Positions 1 through 6,645 are shown, numbered from the stretch's first letter. The stretch: 8,070 bases of DNA from Actinobacteria bacterium ATB1 (GCA_021404985.1 QWHP01000116.1:1-8070), one strand, 5' to 3'. Made by a program: numbers and translations. Notes: generated from the letters alone by a model not told the origin.

Positions 1-284
1 TCATCAAGGAAGTCGAGAACGTCACCAAGGACGGTCAGGAGTGCACGACGTACGCGGAGTGCAAGCAACTTCTCGAGAACGGCACAGACATCGCATACGT
101 GGGCAAGGCGGGTGAGCTTGCCCTGGTTCCGCCCGGCGACCCGAGCATCGCGAACTACGACGGCTGGCAGTTCACGAGTGAAGGGACGACCGAGGACATC
201 CCTGGTGTGGAGATCCGGATCGTGAAGGGCGGCGAGACCGCATCCGAGGACGAGGGGACGACGACCACGACAGCGGCCGAGTGA
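1..284 (+). CDS. Branched-chain amino acid (HAAT) ABC transporter substrate-binding protein, C-terminal part
   Basis: Only the last 93 codons are present (reading frame from base 3, stop TGA at 282-284); the start lies outside the window. The visible part reads as the final lobe of a Leu/Ile/Val-binding-type extracytoplasmic receptor: a short helix with a cysteine pair spaced C-x5-C (visible residues 14 and 20, likely a disulfide), then G-T-D-I-x-Y, a strand ending P-P-G-D-P, a Y-D-G-W-x-F strand, and a final I-V-K-G-G strand. A Thr/Glu-rich low-complexity tail follows the fold. This layout is characteristic of actinobacterial members of the family. It should capture the substrate outside the membrane and deliver it to the LivH/LivM permease encoded next door. 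Unusually for a liv cluster, it lies on the opposite strand and converges on the 3' end of the permease/ATPase operon, so it must have its own promoter. The ligand cannot be inferred. Confidence 0.8.
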   Translation, partial: IKEVENVTKDGQECTTYAECKQLLENGTDIAYVGKAGELALVPPGDPSIANYDGWQFTSEGTTEDIPGVEIRIVKGGETASEDEGTTTTTAAE

Positions 285-309
285 GCGCAGCCGGTTCATC
301 CCTTTGACA

Positions 310-349
310 CCTGGGGCGGAGGGATCATCGGGGATCCCTTCACCCCAGG
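310..349. terminator. Hairpin between convergent genes, probable bidirectional terminator
   Basis: Two 17-nt arms (310-326 and 333-349) pair around a 6-nt loop with only one C-A mismatch and one G-T wobble; the outer arm is CCTGGGG/CCCCAGG and the inner arm AGGGATC/GATCCCT. It fills most of the 69-bp gap between the stop of the binding protein gene (284) and the stop of livF (354), where a terminator serving both strands is expected. Neither side has a T-tract, so it is not a classic intrinsic terminator. Actinobacterial terminators often lack U-tracts. An alternative role is 3'-end protection of mRNA. Confidence 0.6.
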
Positions 350-353
350 CGGC

Positions 354-1097
354 CTACGTCGCCAGCGTCCCGAGGTACATCTCGGTGACCTTGGGGTCCC
401 CGAGCAGTGCGCGGCCGGTTCCCTCGTAGGCATTCGAGCCTTGGTCGAGGACGTAGCCGTGTGTCACGATCTCGAGGCAACGACGTGCGTTCTGCTCGAC
501 CATGAGTACCGAGATGCCCTCTTCGTTGACCTGCGTGATGTGGTCGAAGACCTCGTCCTGCATGGCAGGGGAGAGACCGGCAGAGGGCTCGTCCAGGAGG
601 AGCACCTCCGGGTCCATCATGAGGGCGCGGGCCATGGCGACCACCTGACGTTCGCCCCCCGAGAGCGAGCCCGCCCTCTGTCGTCGGCGTTCTCCGAGCA
701 TGGTGAACTGCTCGGTCACGTAGTCGAATCGCTCGTTCCAGCGTTGGGGGTCGAGGTAGAGGCCCATGCGGAGGTTCTCCTCCACGGTGAGCGAGGCAAA
801 GACGTTCGAGCGTTGGGGGACGTATCCGATGCCGAGGGAAACGAGTTCGTGCGCCGGCCGTCCGGTGACGTCGAGATCGCGGAACATGACGACACCCCTA
901 CGGATCGGCACGAGCCCGAAGACTGCCTTGAGCAGAGTCGACTTCCCGGCGCCGTTGGGTCCGATGATCCCGACGATCTCACCCGGCTTGACCTCGAGGT
1001 GGCATCCCTGGAGGATGTCGATGCCCTTCACGTACCCGGCAACGACCGAATCGGCGAGGAGCAGGTGGCGGGGTTCGGCTGCTTGCGATGTGTCCAT
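354..1097 (-). CDS. livF: HAAT ABC transporter ATP-binding protein LivF
   Basis: This 247-residue protein is one of the two cytoplasmic ATPases that power the importer. All nucleotide-binding motifs are present in order: Walker A G-P-N-G-A-G-K-S-T (46-54), Q-loop Q95 in G-Y-V-P-Q, signature L-S-G-G-E (145-149), Walker B V-L-L-L-D-E-P (165-171, catalytic E170), and D-loop S-A-G-L-S-P. The H-loop position is Gln (V-E-Q-N, Q202), which is the normal state in LivF and separates it from LivG. Length is close to E. coli LivF. The open frame extends upstream to 1274, but that part only shadows livG. The ATG at 1097 lies one base after the livG stop (TGA-C-ATG), and the family-like sequence begins just after it. 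It is the last gene of livHMGF and ends four bases before the shared hairpin. The Shine-Dalgarno is weak, so translation probably depends on coupling to livG. Confidence 0.93.
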   Translation of the reverse strand: MDTSQAAEPRHLLLADSVVAGYVKGIDILQGCHLEVKPGEIVGIIGPNGAGKSTLLKAVFGLVPIRRGVVMFRDLDVTGRPAHELVSLGIGYVPQRSNVFASLTVEENLRMGLYLDPQRWNERFDYVTEQFTMLGERRRQRAGSLSGGERQVVAMARALMMDPEVLLLDEPSAGLSPAMQDEVFDHITQVNEEGISVLMVEQNARRCLEIVTHGYVLDQGSNAYEGTGRALLGDPKVTEMYLGTLAT

Positions 1098-1098
1098 G

Positions 1099-1959
1099 TC
1101 AGATTCCGAGGGGCTCGCCGGGGTCCGGTCTGGACGATGTCTCCTGCGGCGCGTGCCTTGCGCCGAGGTAGGCATCGATGACGGCAGGGTCCGCTCTGAC
1201 GGTCGCCGGCGGGCCCTCCGAGATGACACGGCCTTCGGCCATGCAGACCACCCAGTCGCTGATCCCCATGACAACGTCCATGTCGTGCTCTATGAGGATC
1301 ACGGTGAGGCCGTTGTCACGCAGCTCCTGGATGTGGGAAGCGAGCGACTGGGCGAGGCGGGGATTCACGCCCGCCATGGGCTCGTCGAGGAGGATGGCCG
1401 ATGGGTCGGTCATCAGTGCCCGCGCCATCTCGAGGAGCTTGCGCTGGCCGCCGGAGAGTGTTCCGGCGAGCTCGCCGGCCATGTGCGAGAGCTCGAAGCG
1501 GTCGAGCAGCTCTCGCGCGCGGTCGCGGTTCCGGGCCTCGGTGTCGCGCCAGATGGCCGGAATCAACGATGCGTAGAGGCGTTCACCGGGGTTGTCCCGG
1601 GCTGCGAGGAGCATGTTGTCCGTGACCGTCAGACGGGCGAGCGCTTTCGTCAGCTGAAACGTGCGAACGAGCCCCCGGCGCGCGATCTGGTAGGCGAAGC
1701 GACCGTGGAGCGGCTTCCCGTCGAACGACCACGTGCCCCCCTGAGGGCGGTCGAAGCCTGTCAGACAGTTGAAGAAGGTCGTCTTGCCCGCCCCGTTGGG
1801 GCCGATCAGTGAGGTTATGCATCCGCGCTGGACCTCCAGGTGCTCGACGGCGACCGCGTCGAGGCCGCCGAACGCACGGTGAAGGCCGTCCACCACCAGG
1901 ATCGGGTCGGGCTTGGGAACCCCGGGAACGGTGGGGATCGCGTTCAGCACCTCAGTCAT
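1099..1959 (-). CDS. livG: HAAT ABC transporter ATP-binding protein LivG
   Basis: This 286-residue protein is the second ATPase of the importer and is expected to pair with LivF on the cytoplasmic face of LivH/LivM. Visible motifs are Walker A G-P-N-G-A-G-K-T-T (53-61), Q-loop V-R-T-F-Q (Q102), signature L-S-G-G-Q (168-172), Walker B A-I-L-L-D-E-P (188-194, catalytic E193), D-loop M-A-G-V-N-P, and H-loop I-E-H-D-M (H225). The R-T-F-Q block, the M-A-G-V-N-P block and the E-H-D-M block are the usual LivG hallmarks. It has about 16 extra residues before the first strand and a Pro/Ser-rich tail of about 20 residues after the conserved Y-L-G end, both probably disordered. The ATG at 1959 overlaps the end of livM by 8 nt, and an AGGCAGG site (1968-1974) lies 8 nt upstream within livM. 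No essential residue is missing. Confidence 0.93.
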   Translation of the reverse strand: MTEVLNAIPTVPGVPKPDPILVVDGLHRAFGGLDAVAVEHLEVQRGCITSLIGPNGAGKTTFFNCLTGFDRPQGGTWSFDGKPLHGRFAYQIARRGLVRTFQLTKALARLTVTDNMLLAARDNPGERLYASLIPAIWRDTEARNRDRARELLDRFELSHMAGELAGTLSGGQRKLLEMARALMTDPSAILLDEPMAGVNPRLAQSLASHIQELRDNGLTVILIEHDMDVVMGISDWVVCMAEGRVISEGPPATVRADPAVIDAYLGARHAPQETSSRPDPGEPLGI

Positions 1960-2932
1960 CGATCAGACCTGCCTCGCGCCGGCCGAGGAGACCCTGAGGC
2001 CTGAAGACGACCAGGAGGATGAGGACGAGTCCCACGATCATGAAACGTATCGCGGCCAGATCCTCCAGGGATAGGAACTCGACCACGCCGGAGTCGATCC
2101 CCAGTCGCAGTATCCCCTCACTGAACGAGACGACGAACCAGAGCGCCATCGCCCCGAGTGCAGGGCCGAGGATCGTTCCCGCCCCGCCGAGGATCACGGC
2201 GGCGTAGATGGTGAAGGTGATGATCGTGAAGAAGAAGTCGGGCCTGACGGCCTCGGTGTCCATCGCACGCAGCGACCCGGCCACGGCAGCCATGACACCG
2301 CCGATGGCGAGTGCCTGGAGCTTGTACATGAACACGTTCTTGCCCATGCTGCGTACTGCGTCCTCGTCCTCACGGACTCCCTCGAGCACTCGCCCCCACG
2401 GGCTTCGCATCAGCCAGAAGACGAGAAGGCTCGCGACGGCCACGAGTCCCCAGCCGACCACGATGACCCAGAGCCGGCGTTCGGAGAAGGTGAATCCCCC
2501 GAAACCGTATCGGCCACCGGGTATCGGGTTGATGTCGTAGAACCACCCGGCGAAGTCGCGGTACCCGAAGACGCCGTTCGTGATCGGTTCGAACGTGGAG
2601 GAGCGCACGACGAGCCGGATGATCTCTCCGACGCTGATCGTGACGATCGCGAGGTAGTCGGCTCGCAGGCGCAATGCGGGCAGGCCGAAGAGCATGGCGA
2701 TGACGAGCGCGGCGAGCATGCCGAGAACGATCCCGAGCCACAGGGGCCCGCCCGCGTCGACCGTCATGGACGCACCGTAGGCACCGGCGAGCATGAAGGC
2801 GACTTGGCCGAAGTTCAAGAGCCCGGCGTAGCCGAACTGGAGGTTGAGTCCCACACCGGCGAGGGCGAACACGATGGCCTGTGGGCCGACGCTCGTCCGA
2901 AGTGCGTCGAGAAGCACGTTCACGGCGTCCAT
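1952..2932 (-). CDS. livM: HAAT ABC transporter permease LivM
   Basis: This 326-residue integral membrane protein is one half of the transmembrane channel. It opens with the family block G-L-N-L-Q-F-G-Y-A-G-L-L-N-F-G (28-42), followed by hydrophobic segments at roughly 63-88, 95-110, 154-174, 204-221, 237-273 and 293-311. The cytoplasmic coupling loop that contacts the ATPases is recognisable as W-G-R-V-L-E-G-V-R-E-D-E-D-A (179-192). The segment F-R-P-Q-G-L-L-G-R-R-E (310-320) near the C-terminus is shared with LivH, as expected for paralogous subunits. The open frame runs upstream to 4729, but that extension is an Arg/Pro-rich shadow of livH. The ATG at 2932 overlaps the livH stop as TGATG, with an AAGGGAG site (2944-2950) 11 nt upstream. 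Length fits the family. Substrate specificity cannot be read from it. Confidence 0.93.
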   Translation of the reverse strand: MDAVNVLLDALRTSVGPQAIVFALAGVGLNLQFGYAGLLNFGQVAFMLAGAYGASMTVDAGGPLWLGIVLGMLAALVIAMLFGLPALRLRADYLAIVTISVGEIIRLVVRSSTFEPITNGVFGYRDFAGWFYDINPIPGGRYGFGGFTFSERRLWVIVVGWGLVAVASLLVFWLMRSPWGRVLEGVREDEDAVRSMGKNVFMYKLQALAIGGVMAAVAGSLRAMDTEAVRPDFFFTIITFTIYAAVILGGAGTILGPALGAMALWFVVSFSEGILRLGIDSGVVEFLSLEDLAAIRFMIVGLVLILLVVFRPQGLLGRREAGLIDD

Positions 2933-4278
2933 CAGCCGACTCGCTCCCTTCGTCCGAGGATGCCCTGGGGGCGGAAGACGAGCATGAGGATGAGGGCGAG
3001 GAGCGCGAAGACGAACTTGAACTCCGTCGGGAACCACAGGGTACTCACCTGTGTGACGATTCCGAGCAGCAGAGCACCGAGGAGCGGACCGTAGGCAGTG
3101 CCGAGTCCCCCGACGACGACCGCGGCGAACATCAGGAGGAGCGCCTTGAAGCCCATGTCGTACTCGACCTTCTGCGTCACTCCCAGCAGGATCCCACCGA
3201 GTGCGGCGAGCACGGTTCCGAGAATCCAGACGTGGAGCACCACGCGCTGCACGTCTATCCCGGAGGCCGCGGCGAGATCCTTGTTGTCGGCGACTGCCCG
3301 CATCGCCGTGCCCAGGCGGGTTCTCTGGAGCACCAGGGCGACGAGGAGGATGGCGAGCGCTCCTATCGCGATGATGCCGAGTGTCTTCGGTGTGACGGCG
3401 AAGAGGCCGAGGTCGGCCTCGCGCTGGATCGCGTAGTCGCGGTAGCTCTTGGGCAGCGGCCCGAAGGTCACCTGGTAGAAGCTCCTCAGGAACTCGCTCA
3501 GGCCGATCGTTACGACGATGAGGGCGATGTTGGACGTGCGGCGCCTCCTCAGTGGCCGGACGAGGCCCAGTTCGAGCCCCCCGCCGAGGACGGCGGCGAG
3601 GACCAGCGCGCAGAGCGCGGCGATGAGCAGAGGAAAGCGGAACCAGCCGGCATTGAACAGCCACGCCATGATCGCGCCGAAGGTCACCAACTCCCCATGC
3701 GCGAAGTTGATGAGGCCGGTGACACCGAATATCAGGCTCAGGCCCATTGCCATGACGCCGATGACGATCCCGAACCTCACCCCGTCGACGGTCAGCGATG
3801 CGAGGCGCTTGAAGTCCAACCCGATGAAGTCGAAGCCATCCTCCTCGTCCTCGGCTGACCCTTCGCCGTCGGTGAGCTGGAAGATGATGATGCGATTCTG
3901 GCCTTCGCGGACGGGAAGGGTGAGCGAGTCCCTCTCCGGGTCCGCCAGCGCGACTCCGTCGGGCAGCGTGTCGACGTCGATCGAGATCTCGTAGGTGTCT
4001 GGAGATGTGAGAGGGACGCTCCAGGCGCCCTCGTCGTCGGTCTCGACGGTGGCGACGTCGGCGCCGGAGGTACCGGCGACCTCGATCGTCACCCCTTCGA
4101 CCGGATCGCTCCCCACGACGAGTTGTCCGGAGACGCCCTGTCCTGGCGTCGGAGGCTCCTGTGCCATCGCCGGGTCGTGCGGGCCCCCGAGGGCGGCCAT
4201 CAGGAGGAAGAGAAGACCCGAGACGATTCCGACGCGGAGTGCGCGGTGACACGCTCGTGCTTGTTCGTTGGGGTACAC
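2932..4278 (-). CDS. livH: HAAT ABC transporter permease LivH with N-terminal secreted beta-sandwich domain
   Basis: This 448-residue protein is far longer than the roughly 290-310 residues usual for LivH, because of an N-terminal extension. Order: a signal-peptide-like segment (1-39) with a basic start, a hydrophobic core at about 16-32 and an A-M-A|Q cleavage-like site; a domain at about 47-136 resembling the carboxypeptidase-regulatory/transthyretin-like beta-sandwich (G-x-V-x-G, P-V-E-G-V-T-I-E-V, T-D-D-E-G-A-W-S-V-P, Y-E-I-S-I-D); an acidic linker (about 137-150); then a full LivH permease from about 160. Permease hallmarks are S-L-I-F-G-V-T-G-L-I-N-F-A-H-G-E (181-196), the coupling loop T-R-L-G-T-A-M-R-A-V-A-D-N-K (320-333), and F-R-P-Q-G-I-L-G-R-R-E near the end. 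The extension is in frame with no stop. The start is a GTG with GGAGGG 12 nt upstream; a TTG at 4347 would add 23 residues before the signal sequence and is less likely. It is the first gene of livHMGF. Confidence 0.88.
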   Translation of the reverse strand: MYPNEQARACHRALRVGIVSGLLFLLMAALGGPHDPAMAQEPPTPGQGVSGQLVVGSDPVEGVTIEVAGTSGADVATVETDDEGAWSVPLTSPDTYEISIDVDTLPDGVALADPERDSLTLPVREGQNRIIIFQLTDGEGSAEDEEDGFDFIGLDFKRLASLTVDGVRFGIVIGVMAMGLSLIFGVTGLINFAHGELVTFGAIMAWLFNAGWFRFPLLIAALCALVLAAVLGGGLELGLVRPLRRRRTSNIALIVVTIGLSEFLRSFYQVTFGPLPKSYRDYAIQREADLGLFAVTPKTLGIIAIGALAILLVALVLQRTRLGTAMRAVADNKDLAAASGIDVQRVVLHVWILGTVLAALGGILLGVTQKVEYDMGFKALLLMFAAVVVGGLGTAYGPLLGALLLGIVTQVSTLWFPTEFKFVFALLALILMLVFRPQGILGRRERVG

Positions 4279-4290
4279 GGGCCTCGCATT

Positions 4291-4296
4291 CCCTCC
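4291..4296 (-). promoter_or_regulatory. Ribosome binding site of livH
   Basis: On the minus strand this reads GGAGGG, 12 nt before the GTG at 4278; a second weaker GAGG lies closer, 3 nt before it. This is the main reason for choosing GTG 4278, as no comparable site supports the longer TTG start at 4347. The ATG directly after GGAGGG is out of frame with livH. Confidence 0.5.
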
Positions 4297-4387
4297 GGAC
4301 CTGCGGGCGGATGCTACTGCCCGACCAATTCGGGGGGCGGCGGTCAAGTTCGTCGATACTTTGCCGGAGGAGCGGAATCCACCCTCC

Positions 4388-4393
4388 TAGCAT
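4388..4393 (+). promoter_or_regulatory. Possible -10 element for a leaderless transcript
   Basis: TAGCAT ends 6 nt before the GTG at 4400, so a transcription start about 7 nt downstream of the hexamer would fall on the start codon itself. That gene has no Shine-Dalgarno within 20 nt, which fits leaderless translation, common in actinobacteria. No -35 box is recognisable. Confidence 0.35.
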
Positions 4394-4399
4394 GGGGCC

Positions 4400-4990
4400 G
4401 TGTCGACAGGCTCGGTCGCAATCCTCGTACTCGGGGTGCTCTTCGGGGTGTTGCTGGTTGCCCTTGCGATCGCCGTTCGGGCCTCGCGCCGCAGGGCACG
4501 ATCTGCCGCGGCGGCGGGGACCGGCGACAGGCGGAGGCGACGCCGCAGAGCAGCGATCACGACCGCGCTGGGACGCGACCTCCAGAAGAGGTCCCTTCGC
4601 ATCGACGCGGTGATCTCCGACGCCGAGCAGGCGAGAACTCTCGGTCGGCTGGCAGACGCGGTCGTCCTCGACGAGATGGCAAGGCTTGCCGGCACCCTCA
4701 TCGTCGAGAGCGACGAGGTCAGGGAGCAACTCGTCTCCGCTGCTCCCCTCTCTGGGCCATCGCGCGCCTATGCCCTGAGCCTCGTCGAACCGCGCATCGA
4801 GGCGTTGGAGGCCGCCGGGCGTGCGCTCGTCGCGATCGCGGAGGAGGCGTCGGCAGCGAGACCGATCGCCGTCCCCGATGAGCTCGAAGCGGTCCGAAGG
4901 GAGGCAAATGCCCTCGAAGCGGCTCTTGCCGAGCTCACTCCCGTCGCGGAAGTCCAGCGCAGCATCGAAGCGTTGCTCGAGTCAGGCTGA
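4400..4990 (+). CDS. Small single-pass membrane protein of unknown function
   Basis: I do not recognise this 196-residue protein. It starts with GTG and has one hydrophobic segment at about residues 6-26, followed at once by a strongly basic stretch (R-A-S-R-R-R-A-R, then a run of seven Arg at 44-50), which predicts the N-terminus outside and the rest in the cytoplasm. Residues about 55-196 are Ala/Glu/Leu/Arg-rich with few Gly or Pro and look mostly helical, perhaps coiled coil (for example 66-112 and 128-195). No enzyme motif is visible. It is transcribed away from livH and ends in a 9-nt tail-to-tail overlap with glpD, so it is probably a single-gene unit. The reality of the gene rests on the membrane segment followed by a positive-inside flank, a coherent amphipathic composition, and the good fit between its neighbours. 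There is no evidence linking it to transport or glycerol metabolism. Confidence 0.7.
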   Translation: MSTGSVAILVLGVLFGVLLVALAIAVRASRRRARSAAAAGTGDRRRRRRRAAITTALGRDLQKRSLRIDAVISDAEQARTLGRLADAVVLDEMARLAGTLIVESDEVREQLVSAAPLSGPSRAYALSLVEPRIEALEAAGRALVAIAEEASAARPIAVPDELEAVRREANALEAALAELTPVAEVQRSIEALLESG

Positions 4991-6631
4991 CTCGGGAGGG
5001 GCGGGACCTGTGCCTGCCTTGCCATGCCTGAAGTATTCGTCGTGGCGGCGTTGCGCGTCGGACCCGAAGAGGATCGAGCACGCCTCGTGGAGCCCCTCGG
5101 CATCGGCGATCTCATCTTGTGGCATCACCATCGCGATCTTGGAACGCCGCCTGAGGAAGTCCTCGAGCCGAGTGATCATCTCGGTCTGGGCAGCGTAGAA
5201 GAGCTCGCAGCGCAGGTACTCGGCGCCTTCGATGACCTCTTCGGACATTCCCGGGTCGTCACGAATCGCCTCGAGCATGGCGAAGGCACGCAGCCCGTAC
5301 CGTCGCCACAGGCGCTCGGTCAATGTCTCGAAAGCGGCGCGCTTGCGGAGCCTGTCGAGCTTCATCAGCCTGCTGCGGCGTGTGAACTCCGCCCGGGTTG
5401 CCCTGGGGGGCTCCCCGTACCAGTCGGCCCTGTATTCGTCCATCGGGATCCCGAGATGGGCGACGATCTCGACGATTTCTCGCCCTACGTTGACGCAGTC
5501 GGTGAGCTTGCCTCCGAACACCGAGACATGGCTCCTCGCCTCGTCGACCTCGATGGCGTGCCGACGGGACAGAGCAGTCCAGTCGGCCTCATCGACGTCA
5601 CTCACGTCCGAGTCGACGACGAGGGGTCTGACGCCGCAGCGCTCCGAGATGATGTCGGACTTCGTGAGGGGTTCCCGCAAGGCGAGCCGTGCGTTCGCCT
5701 GCTCGAGCAGGAATGAGCGGTCCGTCTCGTCCACGTGCGTCACCGGGTCCTCTACTCTCGTGTCCGTCGTGCCGATGACCGAACGCGGACCCATCGGGAT
5801 CACGTAGAAGAGCCGGCCGGTGTCGTCGAAGAAGGCGAGGATGCGCTCCTGGCGCCCGATCCGGGGGACGACCAGGTGGATTCCCTTGCTGAACACGAGC
5901 CTGTGGCGTGTTCTCACGCCAGCATGTGCGTTGAGCTCGTCCACGAAGGGACCTGCCGCGTTCACCAGCACCTTGGCGGTTGCCTCGAGATCGTGTCCGC
6001 GATCGAGATCCCGCAAGCTCAGCCGCCAGTGGCCCCGAGGGGAGAACTCGGCCGACGCAAGCTCGACGTAGTTTGCCGCGACGGCACCGGAGTTCAGGGC
6101 CCCCCGGACGAATCCGAACGTGAACCGGGCATCGTTGTCGACGAGATAGGCGTCGGAGTACTCGATTCCACCCCGTACCTCTCGCAGGTCGATCGCCGGC
6201 TCCTCGTCAGCGATGTGGTCCCGGCTGAGCAGACGCGGGGGTCTCGTGGCGAAGTTTCCTATCGCCCAGTACGCGCCGGCACCGAGTACGGCGAAGGCAG
6301 GCGAATAGGGAGAATCCTCGTCGAGCGCGGCGAGAAACCGGATCTCCTTGATGTTCGAGGGGTATGCCCGGATGAGCTGGTTGCGTGAGAGGCAGAGGTT
6401 TCGGACGAGCCCGATCTCGTAGTTCTCGAGGTACTTGAATCCGCCCCAGACGAGGTTCGAGGACTCCTGGGATGTGAACCCTGCGAAGTCACCCTTGTCG
6501 ATCACCGCGACCGAAACGCCCCGGGCTGCGAGCGCTGCCGCCGCAACGGCTCCGTTGATTCCGCCCCCCACGACGAGGACGTCGAATGTCGCTCCGGAGA
6601 GCTTTGCGAGGTTGGTATCGCGAAGGGACAC
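4982..6631 (-). CDS. glpD: FAD-dependent glycerol-3-phosphate dehydrogenase
   Basis: This 549-residue flavoenzyme should oxidise sn-glycerol 3-phosphate to dihydroxyacetone phosphate at the inner face of the membrane and reduce quinone. The FAD-binding Rossmann motif V-L-V-V-G-G-G-I-N-G-A (18-28) is at the N-terminus. Then come S-S-N-L-V-W-G-G-F-K-Y-L-E (57-69), the second FAD segment V-N-A-A-G-P-F-V-D-E-L (223-233), I-G-T-T-D (286-290), G-V-R-P-L (333-337) and V-F-G-G-K-L-T-D (371-378), all aligning with GlpD landmarks. The helical C-terminal domain (about 400-525) is complete. In E. coli GlpD the first active-site block reads L-I-H-G-G-L-R-Y-L-E, so Trp and Lys replace His and Arg here, suggesting a distinct subfamily. 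GTG 6631 is preferred because it places the Rossmann strand about 16 residues in; an ATG at 6691, preceded by GAGG, would overlap the divergent ATPase gene. No glpK or glpF is in view. An oxidase using O2 is a less likely alternative. Confidence 0.9.
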   Translation of the reverse strand: MSLRDTNLAKLSGATFDVLVVGGGINGAVAAAALAARGVSVAVIDKGDFAGFTSQESSNLVWGGFKYLENYEIGLVRNLCLSRNQLIRAYPSNIKEIRFLAALDEDSPYSPAFAVLGAGAYWAIGNFATRPPRLLSRDHIADEEPAIDLREVRGGIEYSDAYLVDNDARFTFGFVRGALNSGAVAANYVELASAEFSPRGHWRLSLRDLDRGHDLEATAKVLVNAAGPFVDELNAHAGVRTRHRLVFSKGIHLVVPRIGRQERILAFFDDTGRLFYVIPMGPRSVIGTTDTRVEDPVTHVDETDRSFLLEQANARLALREPLTKSDIISERCGVRPLVVDSDVSDVDEADWTALSRRHAIEVDEARSHVSVFGGKLTDCVNVGREIVEIVAHLGIPMDEYRADWYGEPPRATRAEFTRRSRLMKLDRLRKRAAFETLTERLWRRYGLRAFAMLEAIRDDPGMSEEVIEGAEYLRCELFYAAQTEMITRLEDFLRRRSKIAMVMPQDEIADAEGLHEACSILFGSDAQRRHDEYFRHGKAGTGPAPPESA

Positions 6632-6637
6632 CAAGGA

Positions 6638-6643
6638 ATTCTG
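6638..6643 (-). promoter_or_regulatory. Possible -10 element for glpD
   Basis: The minus strand reads CAGAAT (four of six matches to TATAAT) and ends 6 nt before the preferred glpD GTG at 6631, the same spacing as the TAGCAT hexamer before the gene at 4400. No Shine-Dalgarno lies close to this GTG, so a leaderless transcript is possible. No -35 match is seen, and the upstream sequence lies inside the divergent gene. Confidence 0.25.
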
Positions 6644-6645
6644 GC

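Larger units (their letters stand above)
4279..4399. promoter_or_regulatory. Divergent promoter region between livH and the small membrane protein gene
   Basis: These 121 bp separate two divergent starts and must carry the livHMGF promoter. A TAGCAT hexamer (T-A-n-n-n-T, -10-like) occurs once facing each gene: minus strand at 4316-4311 and plus strand at 4388-4393. Neither has a convincing -35 at the usual distance; a TTGACC on the minus strand (4347-4342) is too far (25 nt) from its TAGCAT. A 7-nt inverted repeat, CCTCCGG (4292-4298) and CCGGAGG (4364-4370), is also present, but its minus-strand copy coincides with the livH Shine-Dalgarno. I see no clear operator or riboswitch. Confidence 0.4.

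Noticed and set aside
354..1097. Gln instead of His at the H-loop of LivF (V-E-Q-N), a possible inactivating change
   Set aside because: V-E-Q-N is the normal form in the LivF family; the partner LivG has the canonical His.
441..1812. Long plus-strand open frames opposite livF and livG
   Set aside because: They are antisense to genes with full ABC ATPase motifs, have biased Arg/Glu/His composition and match no family. GC-rich third positions routinely keep antisense frames open.
2881..3858. A 325-residue plus-strand open frame opposite livH and livM
   Set aside because: It is an acidic, His/Glu-rich shadow of permease codons without membrane segments or motifs.
4292..4370. Inverted repeat CCTCCGG/CCGGAGG as a regulator operator
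   Set aside because: The arms are only 7 nt and 65 nt apart, and the left arm coincides with the livH ribosome binding site. GGAGG is common in GC-rich DNA, so chance is a sufficient explanation.
2933..4729. The livM frame stays open far upstream of its ATG, which looks like a 925-residue fusion protein
   Set aside because: The upstream part is Arg/Pro/His-rich low complexity, antiparallel in character to nothing known, and lies entirely over livH, whose frame encodes a recognisable permease. The TGATG junction marks the true livM start.
5024..6388. Plus-strand open frames opposite glpD
   Set aside because: They lie antisense to a well-conserved flavoenzyme frame, and their translations show no domain or motif.
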